NCBI GenBank assembly: GCA_002495885.1
Contig: DAHG01000004.1
Coordinates: forward strand, 1-42,112
Length of the DNA: 42,112 bases
Direction of reading: 5' to 3'
From: Methanocellaceae archaeon UBA148
GTDB lineage: Archaea; Halobacteriota; UBA148
Position numbers and translations under genes: made by a program. The first letter of the stretch is position 1. Each line of letters starts with the position of its first letter. Positions 25,641-34,011 of the stretch are shown piece after piece. The notes below the pieces were generated by a model. That model searched no databases, had not been told where the DNA came from, and worked only from the letters and a program-made list of their open reading frames with translations.

Positions 25641-26185
25641 AGCTCAACCCCTCCGGTGAGCATAATTCCGTTGCATAAATTCTCCTTTAAATTCTTATGG
25701 ATATTTTTGAATGAATCATAAACATTTATGTTTATTTTTCTTTCCAGCAATTCCTCATACTTTGTTAGGTCTATTTGCTTATCTTTCCTGTTAATTACGG
25801 CAATATCTATGTCAGAATTGAGGATATCCTCTCCCCTTGCATAGCTTCCGAATAAGATTATTGTTGCTCCGGCAAACTCTTTTTCTAAAAAATCGGCAAG
25901 CCCTGTTTCGTATATTTGCTTCAGATTGTCTACCCTTTTTAACTGCATTACCCTGTGAATATCCCTGTTTAATTCAATGGACCACCTTTTTGTTTCCTTG
26001 TCCTGATTAAATTTGATCAGGCTCTTTTGTTCCAGTTTAGGCAAGGCTTTCATTACTGCCGGAGGCGATACATCCAAGAAGTTTGCAATCTGTCTTTGGT
26101 TAAGGGTTATTCCTGCTTTTAAAAACAAAAGCCTTAATATCTCCTGCTGGAGGATTGTTAACTTGAGTTTATATATATTTACCAC
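25637..26185 (-). CDS. HTH-nucleotidyltransferase (MntA-like antitoxin candidate), module 1
   Basis: A 182-residue two-domain protein. The N-terminal winged helix (LNQRQIANFLDVSPPAVMKALPKLEQKSLI, about 28-58) binds DNA. The C-terminal minimal nucleotidyltransferase has IILFGSYARGEDILNSDIDIAVI, the GS-x10-DxD motif, and a later acidic INVYD. MNT proteins can AMPylate the partner HEPN toxin. The HTH fusion suggests self-regulation. Start GTG 26185. It is co-translated with the HEPN gene at 25182. Confidence 0.85.
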   Translation of the reverse strand: MVNIYKLKLTILQQEILRLLFLKAGITLNQRQIANFLDVSPPAVMKALPKLEQKSLIKFNQDKETKRWSIELNRDIHRVMQLKRVDNLKQIYETGLADFLEKEFAGATIILFGSYARGEDILNSDIDIAVINRKDKQIDLTKYEELLERKININVYDSFKNIHKNLKENLCNGIMLTGGVEL

Positions 26186-26208
26186 AGTTAATAGATATTT
26201 ACTTTAGT

Positions 26209-26337
26209 TTATATAACTTTCGGTTTTGCTTGAACCTCAACTGGAACTCTGATCTTTCCTGACATTAGTTTTGGGAGAAGAGAGTCTCGGATTTGGTATA
26301 ATAATCCTGCTTCAATATTGCTAAGCAGTTCTTTCAT
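26209..26337 (-). pseudogene. hsdS: hsdS 3'-end remnant, copy B
   Basis: ATG 26337 opens a 42-codon frame one base after the HEPN stop. It reads LLYQIRDSLLPKLMSGKIRV, then PVEVQAKPKVI and stop. It matches the C-terminal end of HsdS but differs from copy A (QIRDSLLPRLMSGKIRVHAD), so it comes from a different hsdS allele, not from a recent duplication. Confidence 0.85.
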
Positions 26338-26338
26338 T

Positions 26339-26746
26339 TCAATAAACCCTTATTTTGTTTATTAGTTCTTTGCATTTTTCTATTGCTTTTTTTGCGGTTT
26401 CATAATCCATCCTGCTTCCATAATAAGTAAGAGCATTTCTTTTATATCTTATATCATCAAATAGGATGTATAAATCCTCTCTTTTTAGAACATCTCTTAG
26501 ATAGTATCCTATACATAGGTGATTTAGGATATTGAATCCTTTTTTGAAAGCCATTGCCTGCAATAATTCAAGCAGTGAGGTGTAATAATCTTCAAATATA
26601 AAATTGCAGTTTTTTTCATTTATTTCTTTAATCAGGCTTATTCTTTCGTTTGCAGTCTCTATTAAAGATTCTGCTCTTTTGATGTCTGGAGTGATATTTT
26701 TAGCTGATTTATTGATTAAGCAGTCATTCCAGTTTGTATCCTTCAT
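26339..26746 (-). CDS. HEPN-domain protein, module 2
   Basis: A 135-residue helical protein with IRYKRNALTYYGSRM, the same RN-x4-YY form of the HEPN motif as module 1, and YYTSLLELLQAMAFKKGFNILNHLCIGYYLRD. Overall identity to the module 1 HEPN is low by eye, so this is a divergent paralogue or an independent arrival. It overlaps the MNT gene upstream by four bases. Its TGA is one base from the ATG of hsdS remnant B. Confidence 0.78.
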   Translation of the reverse strand: MKDTNWNDCLINKSAKNITPDIKRAESLIETANERISLIKEINEKNCNFIFEDYYTSLLELLQAMAFKKGFNILNHLCIGYYLRDVLKREDLYILFDDIRYKRNALTYYGSRMDYETAKKAIEKCKELINKIRVY

Positions 26747-27276
26747 TTGAAAACCTCTATGTAATTGTTCAGTGTTATTCCGTTTATAATATTATTTGCT
26801 AAGTTAGGGTTTGATATTTCATTAAGGTTTTTATGCTGAAAAACCTGTATGCCTCTTTTTAAAATATTTTCAAATTTTTCAAGGCTTGCTTTTTTCTTTG
26901 AAGGGGTTTCTATGTATAAGTCAATGTCGCTTTCTTCTGTGTCTTCCCCTTTTGCAAAAGAGCCAAAAAGAACTATTGCCGGGTTGCTTAATTCCTGCCG
27001 TAGATATTCTATAAGCCCTGAGTTGTACATGATTTTTAGATTATAAAGCTTTTTTTCCAAGAGAAATGTTTCACTGCTTCTGTTTGCTGTATAAAAATTA
27101 ACATTTCCCGTTTTAGCTATGGCTAATATTCCCTCTTTTTCCAATTCCCTGCAGTACCTTATGACAGAAGGAAGAGGAAGCTTAAGAGTTCTTTCTGCCT
27201 CTCTCACCCTAAGCATAGCAGTAGGATTAATAAAGAAATATTCCCTTATTATTTGCTTGATATCTTTCCTTTTCAT
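26743..27276 (-). CDS. HTH-nucleotidyltransferase, module 2
   Basis: A 177-residue protein with the same domain order as module 1: winged helix (AERTLKLPLPSVIRYCRELEKEGILAIAKTG) and minimal nucleotidyltransferase (AIVLFGSFAKGEDTEESDIDLYIE, GS-x10-DxD). The HTH fusion and four-base overlap with HEPN are repeated. It starts 33 bases after the end of the main hsdS fragment. Module 2 and module 1 lie in tandem, each between two hsdS tails. Confidence 0.85.
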   Translation of the reverse strand: MKRKDIKQIIREYFFINPTAMLRVREAERTLKLPLPSVIRYCRELEKEGILAIAKTGNVNFYTANRSSETFLLEKKLYNLKIMYNSGLIEYLRQELSNPAIVLFGSFAKGEDTEESDIDLYIETPSKKKASLEKFENILKRGIQVFQHKNLNEISNPNLANNIINGITLNNYIEVFK

Positions 27277-27309
27277 TTGATAACATAAAGTATCAACTGA
27301 TAGTTAAAC

Positions 27310-28120
27310 TTATCGGTATGTTTTAGTATCAGCATGAACTCTTATTTTTCCTGACATTAATCGAGGGAGGAGGGAGTCTCTGATTTGGGATAAATCGCTG
27401 TTTTGAATCAAATTATTATAAGTTCTTTCCAAAAGAGATTTGATAATCTTATTGAAATTACTTAATATTTTATCAGATGGTAGAACAAATTTCACATTCT
27501 TTAATGTTTCTTGATTGACACTTTGTAATGTTGTTCCAACTGCAAGATTGGATAGGTTTTCTTTTAGTCTCTGCATAATCAGGAAAATATACAGATAATT
27601 CTCTGGATTATTTAGTCTGTAACGAATACTGAAACCAGAATATATCACTTTATCTAAATCTCCAAGAACTAATGAGACTTCGCCAGGACTAGCACTTCTA
27701 GCAATTAATATATCTTTATCTTTTAGCAAATAGTCTCTGGCTTTTTTTATATTAAGAGTTATCCCATCTAAACTATCCTTTAACAAAAGTTTACTATTAG
27801 CAATATCTCGAACATTCGCAATAAAAAAATCTGTATCCCCCGTTTCATCTCTTAGATAATTAATACCATTTTTGAACGTTCCATAATCTTCTAATTTTGA
27901 AACTCTCCACCCCTTCGGTATCTCTCCTAATTCAGAATAAACCACCTCTCCACCTGAACTTTTGTATGGCTTGCCTTCCTCATTCAGAAATTCAAAATCA
28001 GTGAACCACCTTTTGAAAATCGCCTGCCCTATTTCTTCTAAAGTATGGTTCATCTGGTGGTTGAGTTCTATTTTTGAGTCAAGGTCTGAGAGGATTTTGT
28101 TGTAATTTTGTAGAGAATTC
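27310..28120 (-). pseudogene. hsdS: Type I specificity subunit, middle and C-terminal part
   Basis: The frame is recognisable from KILSDLDSKIELNHQMNHTLEEIGQAIFKRWF, the central conserved helix of HsdS. Target recognition domain 2 follows (ELGEIPKGWRVSKLEDYGTFKNGINYLRDE...), then the end QIRDSLLPRLMSGKIRV. The first target recognition domain is absent. Upstream of about 28110 the DNA switches to an unrelated ATPase gene whose frame overlaps this one (28079-28161). The matching first 18 codons of hsdS lie 3.6 kb away at 31700-31756. The part left has no start of its own that fits the family. Confidence 0.88.
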
Positions 28121-28894
28121 AACGACATGAATAGCACTATCAATAATATCATATCTATCAAAATATATAAAGTTTGGAATGTTTGATTCTATCCATTTTT
28201 TTGCATCATTTAATTTTGATGATGATTGCATATCACTCTTAAATTCCTGAAGCTTGTTTATCATGGGATTTAGAGTATCTTTTTCCCAATTTTCATTAGC
28301 ATGTGTTGAGAAAGCACTAAATACACTTTCCACTACTTGCGGGGTCACCTGCTGGTCTTTTTGCTGGTCAACTAAAGAATTTTTTGTTCGCTCAATTATT
28401 GGGATAAGTGTATTCTTTATTTGTTTCAGGTTTTCTCCTTTTCCTTCCGGTGCGGTTAGTTCTTGAACTTGAGATATTAATTCCTTGACTACTTCTAAAA
28501 AGGCATTATTTGAAACATTTGGTAAGGTAGGCTCGGGTTCAAAAATTATATTTAATTTCCATGAATAATGGCGTATGCAAATAACCTTTTGGATATTTTT
28601 GAGGATAGGACAAATATTCTTTAAATTTTCTTTTTCTTCATCTTCAAGTTCAAATTCAACGCTTGTCACAGGCCAATCTTGTTCTTTGAACTCACTTGTG
28701 TATCTACGCCTAGGAAATTCTTTTAGGCCATCATATTTTTCATTATCTGAAGGATTAAGTTTGGAAAGTCCACGGAAGATAGCAGATTTACCCGCTTCGT
28801 TCTTACCGACAAAGACAGTTAAATTATCACATGAAATCCAATCGGTATCCTGAACTTTCTTGTAGTTTTGTATTCTAAATCTCGACATTTTCAT
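28079..28894 (-). CDS. AAA/OLD-like ATPase, N-terminal part only
   Basis: MSRFRIQNYKKVQDTDWISCDNLTVFVGKNEAGKSAIFRGLSKL is the start of an OLD/RecF-type ATPase, with Walker A GKNEAGKS (about 30-37). A charged helical region follows, as in the arm of such proteins. The frame ends at residue 271 (STKLQQNPLRP) where the DNA joins hsdS, so the signature motif, Walker B and any TOPRIM nuclease domain are missing. GGAGGTGAT precedes the start. OLD-type ATPases often serve in phage defence; this one should be dead as an ATPase. Confidence 0.75.
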   Translation of the reverse strand: MKMSRFRIQNYKKVQDTDWISCDNLTVFVGKNEAGKSAIFRGLSKLNPSDNEKYDGLKEFPRRRYTSEFKEQDWPVTSVEFELEDEEKENLKNICPILKNIQKVICIRHYSWKLNIIFEPEPTLPNVSNNAFLEVVKELISQVQELTAPEGKGENLKQIKNTLIPIIERTKNSLVDQQKDQQVTPQVVESVFSAFSTHANENWEKDTLNPMINKLQEFKSDMQSSSKLNDAKKWIESNIPNFIYFDRYDIIDSAIHVVEFSTKLQQNPLRP

Positions 28895-28970
28895 TTGGTA
28901 TCACCTCCATTGTTTTAATTTACTAATGTTCTCCCCTTTAATCTTTTTGATCACGATTGCTTATAACTAC

Positions 28971-29114
28971 TTATATCCGAACCCAAGTTCGCATATCCGT
29001 CCATATCGACATTAAATCCAATGGACCTTTAATCCTGTTCAATTCTTTGTTGCTTAGATGGATATAGACTTCAGAGGTATTAATATCCTTGTGTCCAAAT
29101 AATTCTTGAATGTA
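28971..29114 (-). pseudogene. C-terminal remnant of a second tyrosine recombinase
   Basis: Forty-seven codons read IQELFGHKDINTSEVYIHLS, then NKELNRIKGPLD and a stop at 28971. LFGHKDINTSEVYIHL is the last catalytic box of archaeal XerA-like integrases (H, then Y). An in-frame TGA lies just upstream and no other part is visible. It differs from the integrase at 2549 and shows that a mobile element has passed through the hsdS insertion. Confidence 0.82.
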
Positions 29115-29750
29115 TCAGAGAACGATTCTGACCTCTAATAAAAAGCTAGGAGAGAAGTCATTGAGGTGGATTTAGGGATTTTTTTATGTATATATACCAC
29201 ACACCCCTTAGTGTTTAATTAATTATAGTAATAGGGAAATAATCACACACATACCACCCACACCTCTTAGTGTTTAATTAATTATAGTAAAAGAAAATTC
29301 ATAGAACATTACAATTAAGATAAAGAGAAAAGATAATCCAAGAGATGCTATATAAAAGTTTTAAAAAAGCATATTAAAAAACACAGATAATCTAACAATC
29401 ACACATACATAAAACACATACTTAATATCGTTAACATAGCCGGGAACAGTAACACATAGATTAGACACAATCTACAACAACCAAAACAAATAGATGCAAG
29501 AACATTAAGACAAATAGAATCAAAAATAAAAGATATAAATAATATATACAAACTAAGCGCTTAAATTAATTAGTATATAGGGATGAATGACACACACATA
29601 CATACACTTTACGCATTTAATTAATTATAATAATACAAGTCCAGAACAATATATATCACACACCATTTACACATTTAATTAATTATAATAATACAGGAGG
29701 AGAATAATTTAATGAGTATATCCCAGCGATCAGTTTTGGATATGTAGTGA
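29115..29750. repeat. Gene-free AT-rich region with four repeats
   Basis: No gene is seen. Four related 38-bp repeats share TTAATTAATTATARTAATA preceded by a CAC(A)CC / TTTACRCA block. They lie at 29196-29233, 29253-29292, 29601-29638 and 29657-29697. They form two close pairs (offsets about 60 and 58 bases), each pair more alike inside than between. The last copy runs into GGAGGAG and an 11-codon frame starting at 29712. The strand between the pairs is very A-rich with scattered ACACATA words. Confidence 0.7.
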
Positions 29751-30125
29751 AGAGGAAAAAAGGATATCAACCCACTATTTCGATCAATTTGGCAAGAGAG
29801 CGAAGAAAAACTCCTTCAATGTGATGAATTAGTAATAATTGGATGTAGTCTGGATCTACATGATACCGAATTAATCTCATTAATAATGAAATTCGTTAAG
29901 GCGAAGGGTGCAAATAAGTTGAAAATAGTATATTATGAGACACCCGAACAACCTTCACCAATACAAAATTACCATGATTTATTCGGTAGAGAGCCCAGAT
30001 ATTATGAACACGGATTCTTTTACAACCCCCGCCAGGTGTTAACGAAGGAGTTCTTCAGTTTATCTTTAAGGAATAAATTTTGGGGTTTGTTGTTCACTCT
30101 TTTTTTTGTTTATAGGCTTGGTTAA
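29751..30125 (+). pseudogene. SIR2-like protein, C-terminal remnant
   Basis: From 29751 the frame reads PLFRSIWQESEEKLLQCDELVIIGCSLDLHDTELISLIM, which resembles the end of SIR2-type NAD-binding domains (W..AEE.L..ADELVIIGYSL...D). There is no start codon and a TGA precedes it. The rest (residues from ATG 29886) is not recognised. SIR2 domains occur in phage-defence NADases. This fragment lacks the NAD-binding core. Confidence 0.5.
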
Positions 30126-30292
30126 CCAAAGTTACAGGGATTTCTCAGGGCGTCCGGATACCAAACTACCTTCCTATCAAGAGAAATGCAAGAGAGCGCA
30201 AATTTGAAAGGGGTTATTCCAAGAGTTGAGGTAGTATAGGAAATTAATTGCTATTCAAGCCTCTGTGATCTCAATCGTCTTTCGCTTGTTCT

Positions 30293-30388
30293 TTACTCAA
30301 TCTCCTCAAATCCCGCAGTACACTTCCCACTCTTCTCATTGAACTCCTGGATCATGTTATACTTACTGGGGGTTGTCCAAATTAAAAA
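30293..30388 (-). pseudogene. Degenerate AbrB-like antitoxin fragment
   Basis: The minus strand reads MIQEFNEKSGKCTAGFEEIE and stop, matching VIWEFNEKIGKWTVSFEEML of the intact small gene at 31113-31280. The preceding NLD region is out of frame. Further on, KTIEITEA-stop (to 30255) matches KTLEITEAA-stop near 30990, so two homologous stretches flank the PIN-like gene. Confidence 0.55.
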
Positions 30389-30424
30389 ACACATAGAAAA
30401 AGTCATAATGTTCCAGAAACATAT

Positions 30425-30955
30425 GTGCTCCATGTCGATATGATAACTATTACTTTAGAAACATCTTGCTTGCATTTAGAATATCCCGAACTCCATGAAC
30501 TTAAGAAATTAAAAGACGAGGGTCACGTTGAGTTATGGATTGAGCCAGAAACGGAGTGGGAAAAAATGCAGTGGGAAAATACAGTGGAAAGAAAGAAAAC
30601 GCTACGTTGGATGAGATCAAACCTAAAGTGGGTATATGTATACAAGGATCATCAATTAAATCCTTCTGAATTTCAAAAAACACTCGAAAAAGTTGTAGCA
30701 ATCCATTCGCCGAAGTCGAAAGGACAGGAAAAAACGAAAAACCCCAAAAAGGCCATTAATAAACTTTTTGATTGTCAAATACTAACAATCCACATATTAC
30801 TGAGACGGGATTTTTTCGTAACAAGAGATTTTAAAGGTTCCATCAATAATTGTAAAAAAGAGAGATTTGAATCTGAGTTTGGTATTCAAGTTAGAAAATT
30901 AGATCAGGCATTTATCAATGAGCTAAAAGGGATAATAGAGAATAAAACTAAGTAG
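30425..30955 (+). CDS. PIN-like domain protein (possible toxin nuclease)
   Basis: A 176-residue protein. It begins MLHVDMITITLETSCL, has an acidic residue near the N-terminus, a central helical region, and KAINKLFDCQILTIHILLRRDFFVTRDFKGSI, which matches the Dx(I/L)...LL..dvFvT.D pattern near the third acidic site of PIN nucleases. GTG 30425 or ATG 30440 may start it; no strong ribosome site is visible. It is bracketed by two AbrB-like copies on the other strand. Assignment rests on pattern only. Confidence 0.5.
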   Translation: MLHVDMITITLETSCLHLEYPELHELKKLKDEGHVELWIEPETEWEKMQWENTVERKKTLRWMRSNLKWVYVYKDHQLNPSEFQKTLEKVVAIHSPKSKGQEKTKNPKKAINKLFDCQILTIHILLRRDFFVTRDFKGSINNCKKERFESEFGIQVRKLDQAFINELKGIIENKTK

Positions 30956-31112
30956 ATTCTACGCTTCCAGAGATTATCACACCCCTATTTTATGCCGCCT
31001 CTGTTATCTCCAGCGTCTTCCCCGTCCGGTTATCCTTACCTTTATCCTGGTATTCTCATCCATCCGAAGCCTCTCACAATATCCATGGGCAGAGTAATCA
31101 ATATCTGGAAGT

Positions 31113-31280
31113 TTACAACATTTCCTCAAAACTCACGGTCCACTTCCCAATCTTCTCGTTAAATTCCCAGATAACGTTATGCTGTTTGTTTTCCACATCC
31201 AAATTAAGCAAAACTATATGGGGAATCGTTGACGCAAAACTTATATTTCCACGCCTCCATAATTTAGTTTTGAATCTCAT
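31113..31280 (-). CDS. Small AbrB/MazE-like protein
   Basis: A 55-residue protein that reads MRFKTKLWRRGNISFASTIP, then an NLDVENKQHNVIWEF and KIGKWTVSFEEM stretch. The K-LW-RG-N-S-ATTIP pattern is that of swapped-hairpin AbrB-family DNA-binding antitoxins. It is too short for most gene callers. The ATG follows GAGGT. The next segment (to about 30985) holds a second piece, RMDENTRIKVRI and KTLEITEAA, that may be the lost C-terminal part. It converges on the PIN-like gene at 30425, a possible toxin partner, though the opposite strand is unusual for such a pair. Confidence 0.6.
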   Translation of the reverse strand: MRFKTKLWRRGNISFASTIPHIVLLNLDVENKQHNVIWEFNEKIGKWTVSFEEML

Positions 31281-31317
31281 GTTTGTAATACCTCATGTAT
31301 TATTATGTGTATTTCAT

Positions 31318-31698
31318 TTATATATAGTTCACTAAGGAGGTATTGTTTAAAACATAAAAGATAAGTGTAGAATGAAGGAAATAATTGTATAATATGGGCA
31401 GATTATCTTTTAGCTTTTGCTGCGTCAGTTTTTTGTCTATTATTAAGGAATAAACATCAAGATTGATATTTGCTATCCTTTTAAGAAACCTTTCCCTTAT
31501 TAAAACGGAAGAATTGGAAAATTTTAATTCCGCAATCTTCTTCGTTTTCTTTTTTAGTTCTCTCTGTCTGATTTTTTTTGGAATTCTGCAATATTCAACA
31601 TCAGCATTTTCTTCCATTTTAACAGCAGTGATTATAAAATAATCACTTCCGTTGTTCATTCCAAGATCTCCGCTTTCATCAATATAGATTATGCTCAT
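31318..31698 (-). CDS. DUF3800 protein, shortened
   Basis: MSIIYIDESGDLG is the DUF3800 signature (RNase H-like fold, acidic residues D7, E8, D11). ALKF-type AELKFSNSS and LDVYSLIIDKK follow. Family members are usually about 200 residues or more, while this frame ends at 126, so the C-terminal half is missing. The function of the family is unknown; it is frequent in mobile and defence islands. ATG 31698 lies just after the TAA that ends the cut hsdS start. Confidence 0.7.
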   Translation of the reverse strand: MSIIYIDESGDLGMNNGSDYFIITAVKMEENADVEYCRIPKKIRQRELKKKTKKIAELKFSNSSVLIRERFLKRIANINLDVYSLIIDKKLTQQKLKDNLPILYNYFLHSTLIFYVLNNTSLVNYI

Positions 31699-31699
31699 C

Positions 31700-31756
31700 T
31701 TAACCTTCAGGAATCATGCCGATTTCAGTTTCTTTAAACCTGGTCTTCTGCTCCAT
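31700..31756 (-). pseudogene. hsdS: hsdS 5' end, cut after 18 codons
   Basis: ATG 31756 lies five bases after the original hsdM stop and reads MEQKTRFKETEIGMIPEG, then TAA. This is the normal start of HsdS, which would go on with W and the first target recognition domain. The rest of the gene resumes near 28110. This fixes the right border of the insertion inside hsdS. Confidence 0.85.
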
Positions 31757-31760
31757 CTTA

Positions 31761-33299
31761 TTAAACCTTAAATCCAATACTTTCCAAATTCTTCTTTATT
31801 TCTTCATCCAGCTTCTTCCCCTCGTCCATTTGTTTGGATAATTCGGAAGTCAATCTTTCCATTTTCTCTTCAAAGGCTTCGTCGTCTTCCTCTTCTTCGA
31901 CAACGCCGACATAACGACCAGGCGTCAGTATGTAATTGTGCTTTTCAACTTCTGAGAGTGATGCGCTCTTGCAGAATCCTGCCTCATCAGACCACTTTAG
32001 ATCGTTTTAGCCTCTCCACGCGTGATACGTGCCCGCAATTTTTTGGACGTCTTCATCGGTGAGTTCTCTGTATCTTCGATCCACCATTTCCCCCATTTTT
32101 CTGGCATCGATAAACAAAACCTTACCGCTCCTGTCTCTGAACTTGTGATTCGATTTGTCCCTTGCAACAAACCATAAACAGGCAGGAATCATGGTGTTGT
32201 AGAACAGTTGGGAAGGCAGTGCGATCATGCAATCTACCAAGTCTTCTTCCACGATGTTCTTTCTGATTTCTCCTTCGTTTGAAGTGTTAGAACTCATCGA
32301 GCCGTTGGCTAACACAAAACCAGCAATTCCCGTTGGTGCTAAATGATAGATGAAATGCTGCACCCATGCAAAATTCGCGTTTCCTGTCGGCGGGACTCCG
32401 AACTTCCAGCGGACATCTTCTCGTAATCGCTCCCCGCCCCAATCACTGTCGTTAAATGGTGGATTGGCAAGGATGAAATCTGCCTTAAGATCACGGTGCA
32501 AATCACCATGGAAACTATCGCCCCATTTGACATTTGCTTCAATGCCCCTGATGGCAAGATTCATGTTACACAAACGCCAAGTTGTCTGATTTGATTCCTG
32601 ACCGTAAACAGATATATCGCCGATTCTCCCGCCATGGGCTCCAATGAATTTTTCACTTTGTACGAACATGCCACCCGAACCACAGCAGGGATCGAATATC
32701 CTGCCCTTGTAGGGTTCGATCATCTCAACAAGGAGTTTAACAATGCTTTTGGGCGTATAGAATTGCCCTCCTTTTTTACCCTCCGCATCGGCAAACTGAC
32801 CTAAGAAATATTCATAAACACGCCCTAAAACATCTTTACTTCTGTTTTCAGAATCGCCTAAACCAATGGAACCAATCAAATCGATTAGTTCTCCCAGCCT
32901 CTGTTTATCCAGAGCAGGTCGAGCATAATCCTTGGGAAGAACGGCCTTTAAAGAGGTATTGTCTCTTTCTATGGCGAACATCGCATCATCGATAAGCTTG
33001 CCAATCGCGGGCTGTTTCGCATTGTTAAGCAAGTAATTCCACCTTGCTTCCAGCGGAACCCAGAAAACGTTTCGCATTTTGTATTCGTCGACATCTTCGG
33101 GGTTGGAGAATCCTTCTGGATCGTTTTTCAATAGATTATAGACCTCGTTAAACGCATCCGAAATATATTTGAGAAAAATAAGTCCAAGAATGACGTGCTT
33201 GTATTCGGCAGCGTCCATGTTGCTCCTCAACTTATCTGCAGCCGACCACAGTTTCTGCTCAAAACCGAGGTTTGCACCAGTTGACTTATTTTGGGACAT
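31761..33299 (-). pseudogene. hsdM: Type I modification methylase with an in-frame stop
   Basis: HsdM methylates adenine in the target site. The frame from ATG 33299 has the N-terminal helical domain (LGFEQKLWSAADKLRSNMDAAEYKHVILGLIFLKYISD), SAM site FDPCCGSGGMFVQS and catalytic NPPF (ADFILANPPFNDSDW). It meets TAA after TYHAWRG (residue 430). The same frame goes on with EAGFCKSASLSEVEKHNYIL, TPGRYVG and KNLESIGFKV to the true stop at 31761, so only a nonsense change separates the C-terminal helical domain. The catalytic core is whole. A short methylase could still be made, but its contacts to HsdS would be lost. Confidence 0.9.
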
Positions 33300-33471
33300 G
33301 CCGATTCACTTCAAATATTATTCTTTGCGTTATTTATTCGCATTTTCATTATTGCACATTAGTAATCTAAGGAGATATTATATACGACTTTCGCATTTCT
33401 TCCTAGCCTAGACTATAACGTAATCCCACTAAAAGCAGAGATGCTTTACTACCTCAGCAATCCCAAAAAAA

Positions 33472-33837
33472 TCATTTGATTACCACCTTAAAAACCTTGG
33501 TCTCCAATGGTGGTTTGGATCCCCACGGTCTCATATAAGAGAAGGTTATTTCGGTCGTTCCTGAACTCAAAGCAAGAAAGTCAAACGTCTCCTTACCACC
33601 GCCTCCGATGAGATTTGGTTGACTTGGGACGTAGTCACTATCAACCAATTGAACGTAGTTAGAGTCGAATTGTGGTTGCCAACTATAACCGGTGGTCGGA
33701 TTTGACTCCAGAGAGATGGAAAATGCATCGCCCTTTTTGACCTTTATCGTGTCTCCAGGAGACATAAAACCAAACCAGGCGATCAAAACAATCGAGATAA
33801 CCAGTAAAACCCCAATTCCCACGATTTTTTGTCTCAT
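33472..33837 (-). CDS. Chagasin-like cysteine protease inhibitor (I42), membrane-anchored
   Basis: A 121-residue protein. An N-terminal hydrophobic segment (MRQKIVGIGVLLVISIVLIAWFGF) acts as anchor or signal. The chagasin domain shows all three inhibitor loops: NPTTGYSW, GGGGKETFDFLAL and RPW. These loops block papain-like proteases, probably outside the cell. I chose ATG 33837, seven codons inside the longest frame, because GGAAGGGG lies just upstream. It is a single gene on the minus strand beside the tRNA pair. Confidence 0.88.
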   Translation of the reverse strand: MRQKIVGIGVLLVISIVLIAWFGFMSPGDTIKVKKGDAFSISLESNPTTGYSWQPQFDSNYVQLVDSDYVPSQPNLIGGGGKETFDFLALSSGTTEITFSYMRPWGSKPPLETKVFKVVIK

Positions 33838-34011
33838 GTTTATTACCCCTTCCACCAATTAAGAAGTTCAAAGTTTATAAATTTGATGCGTTTTCAGTGC
33901 CTATAAAACAGAGAACATAAAATTTAAGACCCTTGGAGTAACAGATGCTACCAACATCAGGAATACCAATATCAATCAGAAAGAGATAAGTATAACCTTG
34001 ATTATAGTATG

